Below, in pieces: positions 51,699 through 62,711 of a DNA stretch of 64,000 nt. A model generated the notes under the pieces. It did not search any database and had not been told where the DNA came from. It was given only the letters and a program-made list of their open reading frames with translations. This stretch comes from Litoditis marina. Its lineage: Eukaryota; Nematoda; Chromadorea; Rhabditida; Rhabditidae. The position numbers and the translations under genes were made by a program. The stretch spans positions 14,299,634 to 14,363,633 of the forward strand of contig OZ038435.1 of assembly GCA_964036275.1 (NCBI GenBank). The letters run 5' to 3'. Within the stretch, counting starts at the first letter, position 1; each line of letters opens with the position of its first letter.

Positions 51699-53187
51699 TC
51701 TCGAAAACTATGCGAGGGATAAGCTTGAAAAGGTTCACTCGGTTAGGTGAAGTAGTGTCCTTGTATTCTCAAAGGTTCAAGATCATCAACTCAAAGCACA
51801 AAGGTTACGTGGAAACTCACTTAATTCATCAAAGTCACGTGGAAATTCATACTTGTTCACGTTTACACGTCGAAATTTGCTACCTCACGTAACTCATTGT
51901 AGGTACGTGGAAATGCACGGAAAGACATGAGACTCACATATAAACTCGTGGAAAAATCACTCATTTTACGTGATACCTCACGTACATCCGTGAAAGGTTA
52001 CATGAAAATCACAAAAGTAACATTATCTGAGGGAATAAAGCAATTACTGGAACGGTTTCTTGATAACATTTGCTGTTCTCGATTATATGAATTATTTTTC
52101 TGTTCATTCTCAAAGTCTGTTGGACTGTTTGGTACTCGAAATGAATTCTATTTTTCAATTTTGATCCACTGCCTATGCAATAGGAACTCGTCGCCTGCCA
52201 ATTTGTATATTTTCTACATTGTTATTTGTTTGTATTATCGCTTTCTCTCTTTCATCTCTCTCGCAATATTTGTGTAGTTGTTGGTCAGAAGAAATACCGC
52301 TAATTTTGGTTTGTTTGTATACTGACCTTGTATTTAAGTATACTTAACACCTCTTTACCTGGCTCACTTTCCCGTTTGTAACAATGTTCTCAGGTCACAC
52401 CGTTATCTACTCTTAGTCAAATAAGGGCTCTCGACCTAGTTGTAGTTCTTGACAACAGTTGTTACCTGTTTTGTACTCATTGTGTATCTCCGGGTAAGAA
52501 ATCAGATATCTTTCATTACAGAAAACTTGGAACTAGGTGTTTGATTATCTGATCAAATTATAATCCATATTCATGAAAGTTGGTTGTATAAACTATTGTA
52601 AACTCGAGTTTATGTTAATAAAATGTAAATGCATTGTCATATGATTATAAATTTTAAAACCTTATCTTCTATCATGTTTTCAAATTTTAAGAAATTTGAT
52701 TCGGCTATTTCTGTTTTGTTTCGGGTTTGTTCTTCTAATACAATTTATTATACTAAGGTTAACATATCATTTTTCCCTAATGGTTAGGACTTGGTAGTTT
52801 GAACTTTGTTAGCATTTACTAGATAGTTTACAATATTTTAAGTTTAAATACTCTATCTTACATTTTTGTACATAACAACTCTATTTTTGTTATTTTTGTT
52901 AGTAGTTCCTTAATAAGGGTGTCTTAGAAGAGGTCAGATCAGCTCCGCCCCTAATCATGTTTAACTCACCTGCGTGTTTGTAATCCTTCCATCTTCGTTC
53001 GTTCCTCGTGTTCTCTCCTTCCTTTTCCTTTCCTGATTCTTTTCTGGGGTGGCTCTTCTCTTTGCACGATCTTCCTTCTCTTCGTATTCCTCTTCCTGCT
53101 CAAACTTACTGCTATGAGCGAGATATACTGCGTGCAACTCTGCATTGAAAACATTCACATACCTTCTCCTTACCTGTTCTGGTTTAG
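51699..53187. other. No confident gene; ACGTGGAAA motif cluster
   Basis: AT-rich. Between 51800 and 52010 a short motif (A)CGTGGAAA recurs at least five times with variants. From 52960 to 53160 the reverse strand is open and rich in Glu/Lys/Arg, which may be compositional. Confidence 0.5.
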
Positions 53188-54549
53188 ATGCTCCATACCG
53201 CTGCTATCAAGGTTGAAGCCGGATCGCCTCCGGTCTCGCCTCGTCGCTCACCGTCTCCGCCTGCTTCTCCAGATCCATCGCCTGTTCCTTCGCCGATTCC
53301 GTCGCCTGCTCCTTCACTGCCCGCTTTTCGAGTCGGATCTCCCATCCTATGGCAAGATGTTCCGTTGCCCCGTTCTCCCGGAGCGAATTCGCCCGTGGAG
53401 GTATCTCGACGTTTCCCGGCCTGGCCCCGAGGATTCGGAGGGCGCCACGTCCTGAGAAGGTTTCCACCTGCACCCGCTCCAGTGAGTTTGACACTATAGT
53501 AATTCAGATCTGTTTTGTGAGCTTCTTAGTGCTCGTTTTCGTATTCTGATGTGTTCGTAGTTGAGTGAGGGGGCAAAAAGGTGTAGACTATAATTATCAG
53601 GATTTTGGTTATTTCGAGCCAGATGTGTTTCTTAAGAAGGAAAGATAACTTTTGATTTGTTTTGCTTTATTCTTACCATGTTTTCTACTCTATTTGGAAT
53701 GTCAACTATTGTAGTATAACCATTTTATTTAGTTGGTTTTATTTTTCTACTTTTCATTATATGAGTTTTTGTTCTTACAGAGGCTTCCTCGAGTGACTGG
53801 GTTGATCGGTCGACTACACGAGACGTTCTCTATTTCGGAGGTTTGTGGTGTCTTGCATTGCTTTAAGTTGTATTATGGTTCTCGTTGTATCAATATCTCT
53901 TACTTTTCAGTTTTTGTCCTACTCTTTTGTACTTTTTTAAGTTGTAGTGTTCAGTAAAATTGCCTTCTAAGAGATTTTGGTAATTCTAAGTACATAGGTA
54001 TTTCAGTTTCGCCCAGGTGGGAGTTGTTTAACGTACTATAGTTATTGCATTAAACTATGTTTATTTCAGGTAAATGATTGCCTGCGAGGTTCCCTCGACC
54101 GAGGAGAGATCCCTCAGCTTTTCTTGTCGCTACGTCCCCAGGCCAGGGAATACTGGTTTCAAATCAAGGGACAATCAACTCTATATTCCGGTTCGTTTAC
54201 GTTTATTCTCTCAACTTGTCTTCAACCAATTTCGTAGATATTTTAGTCAAAACGTTCGTTTTGTCCCCTTATAAGTGTAGATTTATTTTTATATCTGTCT
54301 TAATAAAATTATGGTCGTGGGATTTCAATAATTGACGCAAGGTGTGTTGAATTTTGAGTTTTCTTAACAGGTGTATCTGTCAACTTTATTCTCGTAGGTA
54401 CTGATCGATCATGGGATCGTTAACTGCAATAGACTCGTTTTCCTATGTTTCTGTAACTATTTCGTACTTTGCTCATACGTACCTTTCAGCCTTGCACGAG
54501 CCTTGCGAAATCTCCGGGAACGACATTACTTCGTGGGATCTTCTGTAGA
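53188..54549 (+). pseudogene. Spliced Pro/Ser-rich gene or pseudogene with in-frame TAG
   Basis: Candidate exons: from 53188 (after TTTAG) to 53481; 53780-53839 (LPRVTGLIGRLHETF); about 54070-54190 (DCLRGSLDRGEIPQLFLSLR); a possible 27-base exon near 54372-54398; and a last exon from about 54490. All joins keep phase. The first exon is SPP/SPxP-rich. The last runs into TAG at 54547-54549, and then the same frame stays open to a TGA at 54833 (NHGLSLGDVTIEASPDGRQL). Either the protein ends at TAG or a premature stop has killed a longer one. I recognise no family. Upstream exons are not identified. Confidence 0.4.
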
Positions 54550-54833
54550 ATCATGGTCTGTCCCTCGGTGACGTCACGATCGAGGCCTCCCCAGATGGAC
54601 GACAACTTCCTCACAACTTGTTTAGCTGGTTGTGTGCCAATGGCTGTCGTTCTCTGTCCCTCTGTGGTTTCGATACTTCATCTGCGTTTCTCTACTCGAA
54701 TCTGGGCTCAGTCCTACAGTATGTAACTCGGTTTCCCATCAAATTCTACGGCGAGTCCCACCTCCGTAACGTTGTTAGTTCTAGTACCTCTATCAAATGT
54801 TCACCTCTCCCCCGAATGATTCGGTTTGATTGA

Positions 54834-55882
54834 CTATTGTGCAACTGTTTATAGATTGTATTGCCTTGACAGTGTATTGTATACTTTTTGTTTGTTAGTT
54901 ATTTTCCTATTTGTTGAGTTCTGTCACTCCTCAGTTGTCAGGGTTTATGTGAAATTCCTACTTATTTATCTCTCCGCGTTTTATCCTATCTAATTGTTAC
55001 TGTTTTAACTATTTTCAATAATCTAACTGCCTTTCTGGACTTTATATATGTGGATTATATAAATATTTTCAATAACAATTCCCATTGTCGGAGAATATTT
55101 GCTCTGTCACTAATGTGCTTAAAAATGAGTTAAACCGAAATTTGATTTCAACACCTAGTGTGTTTTTCGCTGAGTGCGAAATCAGCGAAACTTCGCTTCA
55201 TCTTTCTCTCTCTCGGGGAGCTATCGCAGACTGCGATATTCAATACGTGGAACGCTGATTAACATAGAGTGCGCATTAGGATATCGCTCACGCGCACGTA
55301 CCACGCAAGATAGCCGACTCGTGGCAGTAAGCATCACTTCGCTTCATTGCGACTGTCTGGGAAGGTTGAGTCGTGATAGAGCACAAATCGTAACTAGACG
55401 AGTATGAGACGTAATCCGTAACTTACCCAAACCATGTGGCACTACTAGTTATCTCTCTCTCTCCTATGTATTCAGTCTCGCATCTTTCCTTCTCTCTATT
55501 CTATCTTATTTGTATAACTATGTATTGCGATATAAAAGGCTGACTTATCCACATTGTTATGTTCTATCGACTCGATCATATTTACTATACATGTATTATC
55601 TGGGAGATCCTTCTATCGGGTCGAGATGTTGGTGAACGTTAGCCGAGATATAGAGAATCATGAGCATTAGAGAAACCGTGTGGCAATGAGCATAAAGTGT
55701 GAATAGGATTTACACCCAGTTCCGAACAGTGTTATAATTTTCTATAAGGGAAAGTTTTTCAGTGGAAAAAAGTGTTTTGTTTTGCCCAATTTTCTATTAT
55801 TTCATTCTCTATGGTAGTTACTTTGATGGCTCATAGTGTAGTTTAGTGTTTGAGTTCTAAAAAAAATCTCTCGGAGCCTCCA
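54834..55882. other. No gene seen
   Basis: AT-rich sequence with short GCGAAA/CTTCGC inverted motifs near 55175-55400. No ORF, transposon end or RNA gene that I can support. Confidence 0.5.
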
Positions 55883-56209
55883 TATCAAGACCCTGAACTA
55901 CTCCTGCTTGTAACTGTTTGTAATAATGTAGAGTAACACTTATTGGTTTATATATGTTCATTCGAGGTAAGCATTAACATACAACTCATGGCTAGAGAAT
56001 GGCTCATGTATCTACAAGTCACTTAGTGCCAGCGAGAGAGGGGTGGTAACAACCTCTCTCGGTGGTCGTCACATCTCGACTGCCCTTTGCCCGGGGTCAC
56101 GCTCTGGCTGGTTAGAGACTTCTTCCCCTGTGCTATCTTGTCTTCGGGGTCAACTCTGCGTCTCGTGTATCTGCTCAGTCTTTCTTCGTCCTCTCGTTGT
56201 CTCTGCTCT
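55883..56209. repeat. Third copy of the palindrome unit, with loop
   Basis: Direct copy of 51098-51359 continuing through the loop sequence as in the reverse of 51437-51360. It shows that the basic unit is about 327 bp. Relative to the second arm of the palindrome it is inverted, so 51699-55882 is bracketed by inverted repeats. Confidence 0.9.
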
Positions 56210-56590
56210 CTTGTGCTAATGACTGTAGCCGGGCGGCTAATATAATGTGTGACTATCTAGTTTGAGGGACCAACACTTATAGGAAGTATAAGTGGTGGGA
56301 CGTCGAAACGGACATGATAATACAAAAACTATTCTATAAAAAAATGGAAACGTGACTAATATAAAAAAAAACAAAGCGACAAAACCGGGTAAAAGTTTCA
56401 CATTCACAAGCTTACGGGTCGATTTTTAATGAAACGGCCTCAACTATCAACAGTCAAGATAAAACATTTGGCAGAATGATGGGAGCATACAAATAAATAA
56501 ATCAGCCATGTGAAAAATCAATATATAGTCTATTCTAACTGAAATATGGCGTGGAGATCTGGTTACTGTAGATTACTGTAGATAATAGGG
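56210..56590. other. No gene seen
   Basis: AT-rich 3' flank of the reverse-strand gene. Confidence 0.5.
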
Positions 56591-59500
56591 TTACTGTAAG
56601 TGTAGATCACGCATGTTGGTGTCCAGTTCCATCATAGTTCTATTGACAGACGCCCCACTTTTTCGACCACGACTGATGCTGCGCCGAATTTTCTGAAAAG
56701 ACCAATGAAAAAGATCAAAACTAAAACCAATGTAGCATAATATTCAATTTTTCACCTCTCAATTAGCAAGATCTCGGAAAAAAACAAGTAGGGTCTAATT
56801 TTTTTGGTGATTAGTTTACTAAGAAAGACAGCAGAAAGTTCCATATACAATACACCCGCCTGTATGTGATAAGCATAGGGCATTTTTTGCCTACAGCCCC
56901 ATAGTTCAAGAAAAAGAACACTGTCCTTACTTTCCTACTGCAAGAGTCTTGATAGGATGTGAATGACTAAACTCTGTCTATTACGAACCACTACACAGCA
57001 GAAAATACCTCTTACAGTATACCTAACTATGAGAGTTAATTTTAACACACTCCTGCGAAGCGATGTTACGGCTAGAGCTGAATCAAGAGGAACAACATTA
57101 TTTCATACTCAAAAGACAATAAAATTGTAAAAAATCGCAGATACAGGCTTGAAAACTCGCGAGAAGTTACGTGTCGTTGGTCGCCTGTGTTCAAACTACA
57201 ACTATGACCCCAGTTGTAACAAACTACAAACCTTGACAATGCTGCGTCCGATACTACGTCTTCTACTTCTTGACGGGGTCACGGTAGCGTCAACCTGTAA
57301 GATTTTTCTTCATTCCTGAGGATAGTTATTAATAATAAAGTACAAAGTTCTTGACAAAAGTAGCAATGACAGTCTTTCTGGAAACAATTGGGCTGTCGAT
57401 AGCAAATGCAAGACTGTCAGATGAGAAAAAACGTAGGCATGAGAGAGGAGAAAAAAGGAGAGTAGATGGCGATTAGAGAGTAGGACACAGAGAAATAGAG
57501 AGAGAGAGAGAGAGAGAGAGAGTGAGAGAGAGCGAGAAATAGAGAGAGAGAGTGTGTTATAGAGGGGAGGGGGAAGAAAACGGTAGAGAAACCCACGTAC
57601 CGCTTGGTCGAAGTCAACGAACATCACTTCCGGGGCTGGAATCGCAGCGAGACCCGGTTCAGGTAGATCATGAGGCTGGAAAATCAATAATATTCTATAT
57701 TCTGCAAAATGGATACAGTACTCAAAGAAGGGCAATGATGTATGATCTATCAACAAAGGAGAAGGACAGGGTATAAAACGTACATTGCAGTGTGAAGAAA
57801 CTAGTTTCGGCTAATAGAGCAACTATGAGCAACTTCCAATGAATCCAGAATACCGAACTTTGTATCAGTGAATAAAAATTATATTCGAAACTTTTAATGT
57901 TTTCGATAGCGTTTAGATAATGTAGAAATCTCGTGGAAAAAATTGTAATCCTACTGTAGAAGTGGAAGAAAAAATAAAAAATACTATATTTCGTCAATTA
58001 CGAACCACTTCCATTTCATCCAGCTCCTCCGTGGTACCTCCATTCTCTTCCACCATACCAATGTTGCGGGAAACCGGGTTGACAGACTGGAAACAAGAAT
58101 AAAGAGAAAGGTAATGTAAGTGTTGTAGTTTGATCGAAATACGAAATACATACTTCTCGAATTACGACTGAAACTTTAAACACAGCGGCTTATAAAGAAT
58201 TAGAACACCGATATGTACAGTATCGACTGCCTCTCCCCAAAGTCGAAAAAAAACGTGAAAAAAACAGTATTGCTTGTAAGTGTGCCAAAATGTAGAACAA
58301 TCGTACTCGAAACATGTGAAGGAGAAGTTGTGCAGACTGAAAATAGTTCAAAAACTTGGTGCGTACTAAACGCAGCTGTGAGTGTACCGTACTCTCATTG
58401 ACATTCATAATACCTTGACTATACCTTCTGTCTAGAATTCCCTCCCCTGCGCCCCTCGAGCATTTGTGCCACTTTCCTCTGTCGAGCCAACCTCTCGACT
58501 GTCGCCTTCTGAGACATGATCTTCATTTCCAGACCACTTCGCTCCAACTCCAACTCGGCTGTCACAGCCATTCTGAAGAAAAGGTTATCATTTAGAAATG
58601 GACCACTTTGTAGTTTGAAAATACGGATTACGACTGAAGTATGACGGGATCAAACTACAAACACAAAAACGCCTCCAACTCTGTTATCAGGGCCATCCTG
58701 AAAGAGAAGTTTCGGAGAATTCCGCTGTTTCGAGAGATCAGACTACAAACTAAAGTACTCAGAGATCAGACTACAGCTCTGCTATCGGAACCATTTTAAA
58801 AATACCCATTCATATAAGACGGTTCCAACTAATTTTTTTTCAAAATTCAAATTAATTCACGGAATTCTGTCAATCTCTGAACGGGCACTTTTTCTTGCGC
58901 CTTGCGGTCGAAATGACACAATTTTAGGTTTCTTGTCAACGCGATGTTGGCATTTGACAATAAGATTCAGATTGTTTTGGCAAATGCTAAGTGAACGGAG
59001 TTCGCTTGTCACTTGTCACCCAAAGGGATCATCTTTACCATTCGCCATTTGCACTGATTCATTTTGACACGTGCCAAACCGTTGAGAGGATTCGAACCCT
59101 TGGCCGCTGGGCCAAAAGCAAGAGCACTACCACTACACTAAGGGAGCACCTGCATTTGAAAAGAATGGACCGCGCTATATATAACCCCGCCGCAATTGTT
59201 GAGATTAAGGTTGCCACACATGAGTGTATTAAAAGGGATTAGTTTATTAAAAAAACCAATTTTCATAAATTTAAAACGTGAATTTAAAAGCTGAACACAC
59301 CAAAAAACATTTTAGCTAGTTGAAAGCCAGTAGCAACTTTTCGCCCAACATCGCAGGTTTAAGTGTTTACTGTATTTCTTTTTCCGCTTCTCGTTTTTCT
59401 TTCAAAGATTCGCACCCATAATTCGATAATCTATTCTCATCCCGTTATGAATATGACCGCCCCGGTGTGTGTACGAACTGTTCGCGCTCTAGAATGTAGC

Positions 59501-60213
59501 CCGCTTAGTGTAGTGGTAAGCGTCTCGCTTTTGGTGTGGCGGGGTCAGGTTCGATTCCCGCATGAGGCAAAACCTGGTTGACACGTGTCAAGAGAGAGGA
59601 TCGTTCCTGGCAATTGTCAGTGTTGAGCAGTGATAGTATCACTTGGCAGACGTCCATATCTATGTTGGCGCTTGTCATTTGGGTTGGCTCTAGTATTTCT
59701 CAGATACAACAGCAACTTTGACAAGATAATGGTTTACGTGTCACACCCACTCTGTTGACAACATTTTGGTAAAAAGACGGTAACTTTGAAAAAAATTAGT
59801 TGGACCCGTCTTATATATAGCGATCAAATTTTCAGTGTAGTTTGATCTCGATGCATGTTATAACTCCACCAAAAAGGAACCGGATCAAACTACAAAAAAG
59901 TGGATAAGGCTAGCTTTGAAATCAACAAACCCTACTATGTCGGAACGGCATGTGGTTCTGACGTTAATCTAATCGATCCTCTTATGAAATTTATTGATTT
60001 TTCTTGATATCATGTTTGCTCTGGCAAAATAATCATAAATCGAGATAAAACCAAAAAAAGCTAGCTCGCGTTTACGTGAATACTTCATTATTTAAAAAAA
60101 ACTGACTCCTCCTTCACTTTCGGGAGCCCGTGTTTCACCCAGTGCGTTGCGTTGTCCACGTTCTCCAAAAATGCGGCGCGACCACGCGCACGTACATACA
60201 CCGCCGAGTTCAC
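56591..60213 (-). CDS. Unrecognised basic coiled-coil protein, six exons (5' end unknown)
   Basis: Reverse-strand exons in order: 60213-60107, 58572-58425, 58086-58006, 57675-57601, 57294-57232, 56692-56591. All phases close (576 bases, 191 residues and a TAA). Features: a predicted helical stretch with heptad-like charges (MAVTAELELERSGLEMKIM... VERLARQRKVAQMLEG); an acidic middle (TEELDEMEV, PEVMFVDFD); and a strongly basic Ser/Arg C terminus (PSRSRRRSIGRSIVK, RRSISRGRKSG), compatible with nucleic-acid binding or phospho-regulation. I do not recognise the family. The most 5' exon may continue upstream of 60213, because no start Met precedes it. The intron 60106-58573 contains a foldback transposon. 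Confidence 0.7.
57480..57560. repeat. (GA)n microsatellite
   Basis: AGAGAGAGAG run in an intron of the reverse-strand gene. Confidence 0.95.
59075..59152 (-). repeat. tRNA-like segment 1 of the foldback
   Basis: Reverse strand: A box TAGTGTAGTGGTAGTGC and B box GGTTCGAATCC, 35 bases apart, then CTCTCAACGG. Close kin of the + strand copy at 59500. The acceptor stem does not pair. Confidence 0.6.
59500..59570 (+). repeat. tRNA-like segment 2 of the foldback
   Basis: A box TAGTGTAGTGGTAAGCG and B box GGTTCGATTCC, then CGCATGAGGC. Good RNA polymerase III internal promoter by consensus. The cloverleaf is incomplete. Confidence 0.6.
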
Positions 60214-60530
60214 CTACGTACAAAATGTTCAAAATGTCCATAAAATTATAAAACCATATTCAAAAATTTGCCAAAATAACCAATATGAAATTTGATTTGT
60301 TTGTAAATATCATGAAAACTACTAAACAGTGATAGATTAGGACTTGCTGAATTACAGTAACCCAAATCCTGTTCGCTTCTATTTTGCTCCGTAGTAATGT
60401 GATTTTTTGAACTCTGTATATAAGGTATGATTTTTCATTTCAAAACAGAACAAACGACTTTTCTCATTTTTCATAAATTACCTATATTGCACATTATAGA
60501 GGTACGGTCGCTTTAAGCTCAAGATCAGAC

Positions 60531-60681
60531 AAAAGCGAGAGAGAGAGAGAGAGAAAGATCAGACACGTGTTTGGATTAGAGAGAGAGAGAGAAAAAGAGA
60601 GAGAGAGAGAAAAGGAAAAGCGAAACAGAGAGAGAGAGAGAGAGAGCGAAAGGAAAAAGAGGAAAAAGAGAGAGATAAGAG
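60531..60681. repeat. GA-rich tract
   Basis: GAGAGAGA/GAAAAGG low complexity. Confidence 0.9.
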
Positions 60682-61021
60682 ACAAAATTTGATTCTCGCT
60701 GTCGACAGTTTGTGGCAATTGAACAGTAAACGATTGGTGGTCAAAAAGGGGCGGAGTTTGTTTTGGTCCGCGCTGACAAAATGGATCAGTGGGGGTCAAT
60801 CATTAAGAAAACTGTACAAAGATCATGAAACAAATGCTTCAAATAACAAAAAATATAATTGAAACACGAACTTCGTCTAGAAATGGAACAAGGAGCAAAA
60901 TACGTATTTTGTGGATCTGGCACTTCCAATTTTCGTAAATTATGTTCTTTAGAAAGTTTCGAGCAGTTGTTGTTTGAGTTCCCTTTCATTTCTAGATTTT
61001 CAGACCTCCGTCATTTTCCGG

Positions 61022-61124
61022 TTAGAGGGAGGGAGAGAGGGAGAGAGAGAGAGAGAAAGAGAAAGAGAGATAGAGAGAGAGAGACAGAGAGAGAGACAGA
61101 GAGACAGTGAGAGTGAGAGAGAAA
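61022..61124. repeat. (GA)n microsatellite
   Basis: AGAGAGAGAA repeats in the loop of the inverted repeat. Open frames across it are spurious. Confidence 0.95.
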
Positions 61125-61386
61125 TAAGAAAGAGAGCTGTAAACTGTATAGAAAAGTGAACACCAAAAAAACAATGGACTGCAGTTTTCGAAGTGTTGTT
61201 TTTGTTTTGGTTAATTTTGTGTTTCAGTTTGGAATAAGTCTGTAACATACGAAAAATAGTATGAAGCACAAACATAAATGTTTTTTAGTCACACCTATTC
61301 ACATCACGCGACCCTTCTACACGAGACAGACCAAACTACAGAGAATTACCGCTGCACTAATGAGCCGTTTGCGAGGCCAGAAAGTT

Positions 61387-61659
61387 GGTAAATTCTATAT
61401 CTAACCGGGTTTTTAGGTAACCTAACCCTTTTTTGGTAACCTATTTTTCAGGTTACCTTAGTAGGTAACCGGTTGGTAACCTAAAATGAAAAACGGTTAC
61501 CTGTTTTTCTAACGTAAAACGTGGTTTTTACCGTAAGTTTGAACGGTAACCGGATTTTAGTTTCAGGTTACTTCCAGGTTACCTACAAAGTAACCTGAAA
61601 AAGAGGTTACCAAAAAAGGGTTAGGTTACCTAAAAACCAGGTTAGTTGTAGAATTGGCC
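61387..61659. mobile_element. GGCCAATTC-type palindromic MITE, copy D
   Basis: 273 bp, nearly the twin of copy B. Perfect 9-bp duplication CAGAAAGTT (61378-61386 and 61660-61668). Confidence 0.88.
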
Positions 61660-61850
61660 CAGAAAGTTGTTCTAATCTCGCACAGCGCTTCGCGCTGCGC
61701 GCGATTTGTTGGTTCCCCCACTTTTTTACTAATTTTCTTTATCTTTGTGCAGTTTTCTCATTGGTTGACCCCGTTTTGTAATCTCGGACCAAACAAAACT
61801 CCGCCCCTTTTTGACCACCAATTTGCTGGTTTAGTCTTCAATTGCCATCG

Positions 61851-62711
61851 TTTTTTTTTCTAGAGAACCAAAAACTAAAGTTATAGAGGTATTATCACCA
61901 TTTACCACTTATCGTTGTCTGATGTCTGTCCGAAACGTGCATTTGTCGATTGTTTTCGTATTCTCCGTATATTTTTCTTGGCTTTTGAAGTTGTTACTCT
62001 TACTTTTCTCGATGTTTCTCTCTCCTTCACGCTTCCCTTTCTTCTTTCAGTTTATTTTCCCTTTATTCCATTTTGTGCCCTGTGTCTTGCCCCTTCACTC
62101 TATTTCTTTCACACTCTCACTCTCTTTTCTCTCTTTCTCTCTCTCTCGCCCTCCTTGTATATTCGGATTCGCGCTTCCTTCCTTCTTCCTTCCTTCTGTT
62201 ATTTCCCTTCTCTCGAGTGAGTACCAATGTTCTGTCTACTGTAATTAATCCAACGCGATATCGTTATCACGACACTCTTCTCCGCCGTTTACCTGTTTCG
62301 ACATTTAGCGTAGTGACATTAAACATTTAAAAACTTTTTCTTTCATTTTCTAAACATTTTTCCTTTACTACATGCACTCATATCAATATGTTCGTAATTC
62401 GAGCGATCCTGTTTTTACCAGCTTAAGAGCGCTTTTCCTCCAGTGTACTTTTCATATGACCGTTTGGAACCGGGTTTTGCATTTGGTATATCAATCACTC
62501 AAATCATGAATTTGACCAAGAAAACCATGCTCCGGTTGCTAATTGCATTGTTCCAACTGGTTCGGGAAAAAATCGATCGGTTTTGGTTAGGAAAGAGTCT
62601 TTTCGGGTAGGAGTTCATTTGAACTTTTATATATTCTCATTAGTTCAAGTATTTTTCTTCCAGGTCAGCCTCACTTAGTTAGTGACAGTTGTTGACCATT
62701 CACAACAAAGA
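61851..62711. other. CT-rich intergenic sequence
   Basis: Pyrimidine-rich (62020-62210) with spurious Ser/Phe/Leu open frames. An acceptor-like CTTCCAG near 62660 suggests a spliced 5' UTR for the next gene. Confidence 0.5.

Larger units (their letters stand above)
58812..59817. mobile_element. 1-kb foldback element with two opposed tRNA-like promoters
   Basis: Ends TATAAGACGGTTCCAACTAA and, inverted, TATAAGACGGGTCCAACTAA, followed by T-runs, so about 30-bp terminal inverted repeats. Inside are one tRNA-like segment per strand, pointing outward from the middle. No long ORF. It lies in an intron of the reverse-strand gene. Confidence 0.8.
60714..61850. repeat. Large imperfect inverted repeat
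   Basis: 60714-60802 (GGTGGTCAAAAAGGGGCGGA) is mirrored by 61762-61850 (TCCGCCCCTTTTTGACCACC). GA tracts outside the left arm and CT tracts outside the right arm extend the symmetry. MITE D lies in the loop. Possibly an old foldback element. Confidence 0.7.

Noticed and set aside
57310..57756. Reverse-strand 148-codon ORF as one exon
   Set aside because: Only 57601-57675 behaves as an exon; the rest runs through a GA microsatellite into intron.
59500..59570. A functional tRNA gene
   Set aside because: A and B boxes are good, but acceptor and anticodon stems do not pair and a sister copy lies opposite in the same transposon, so it is tRNA-derived.
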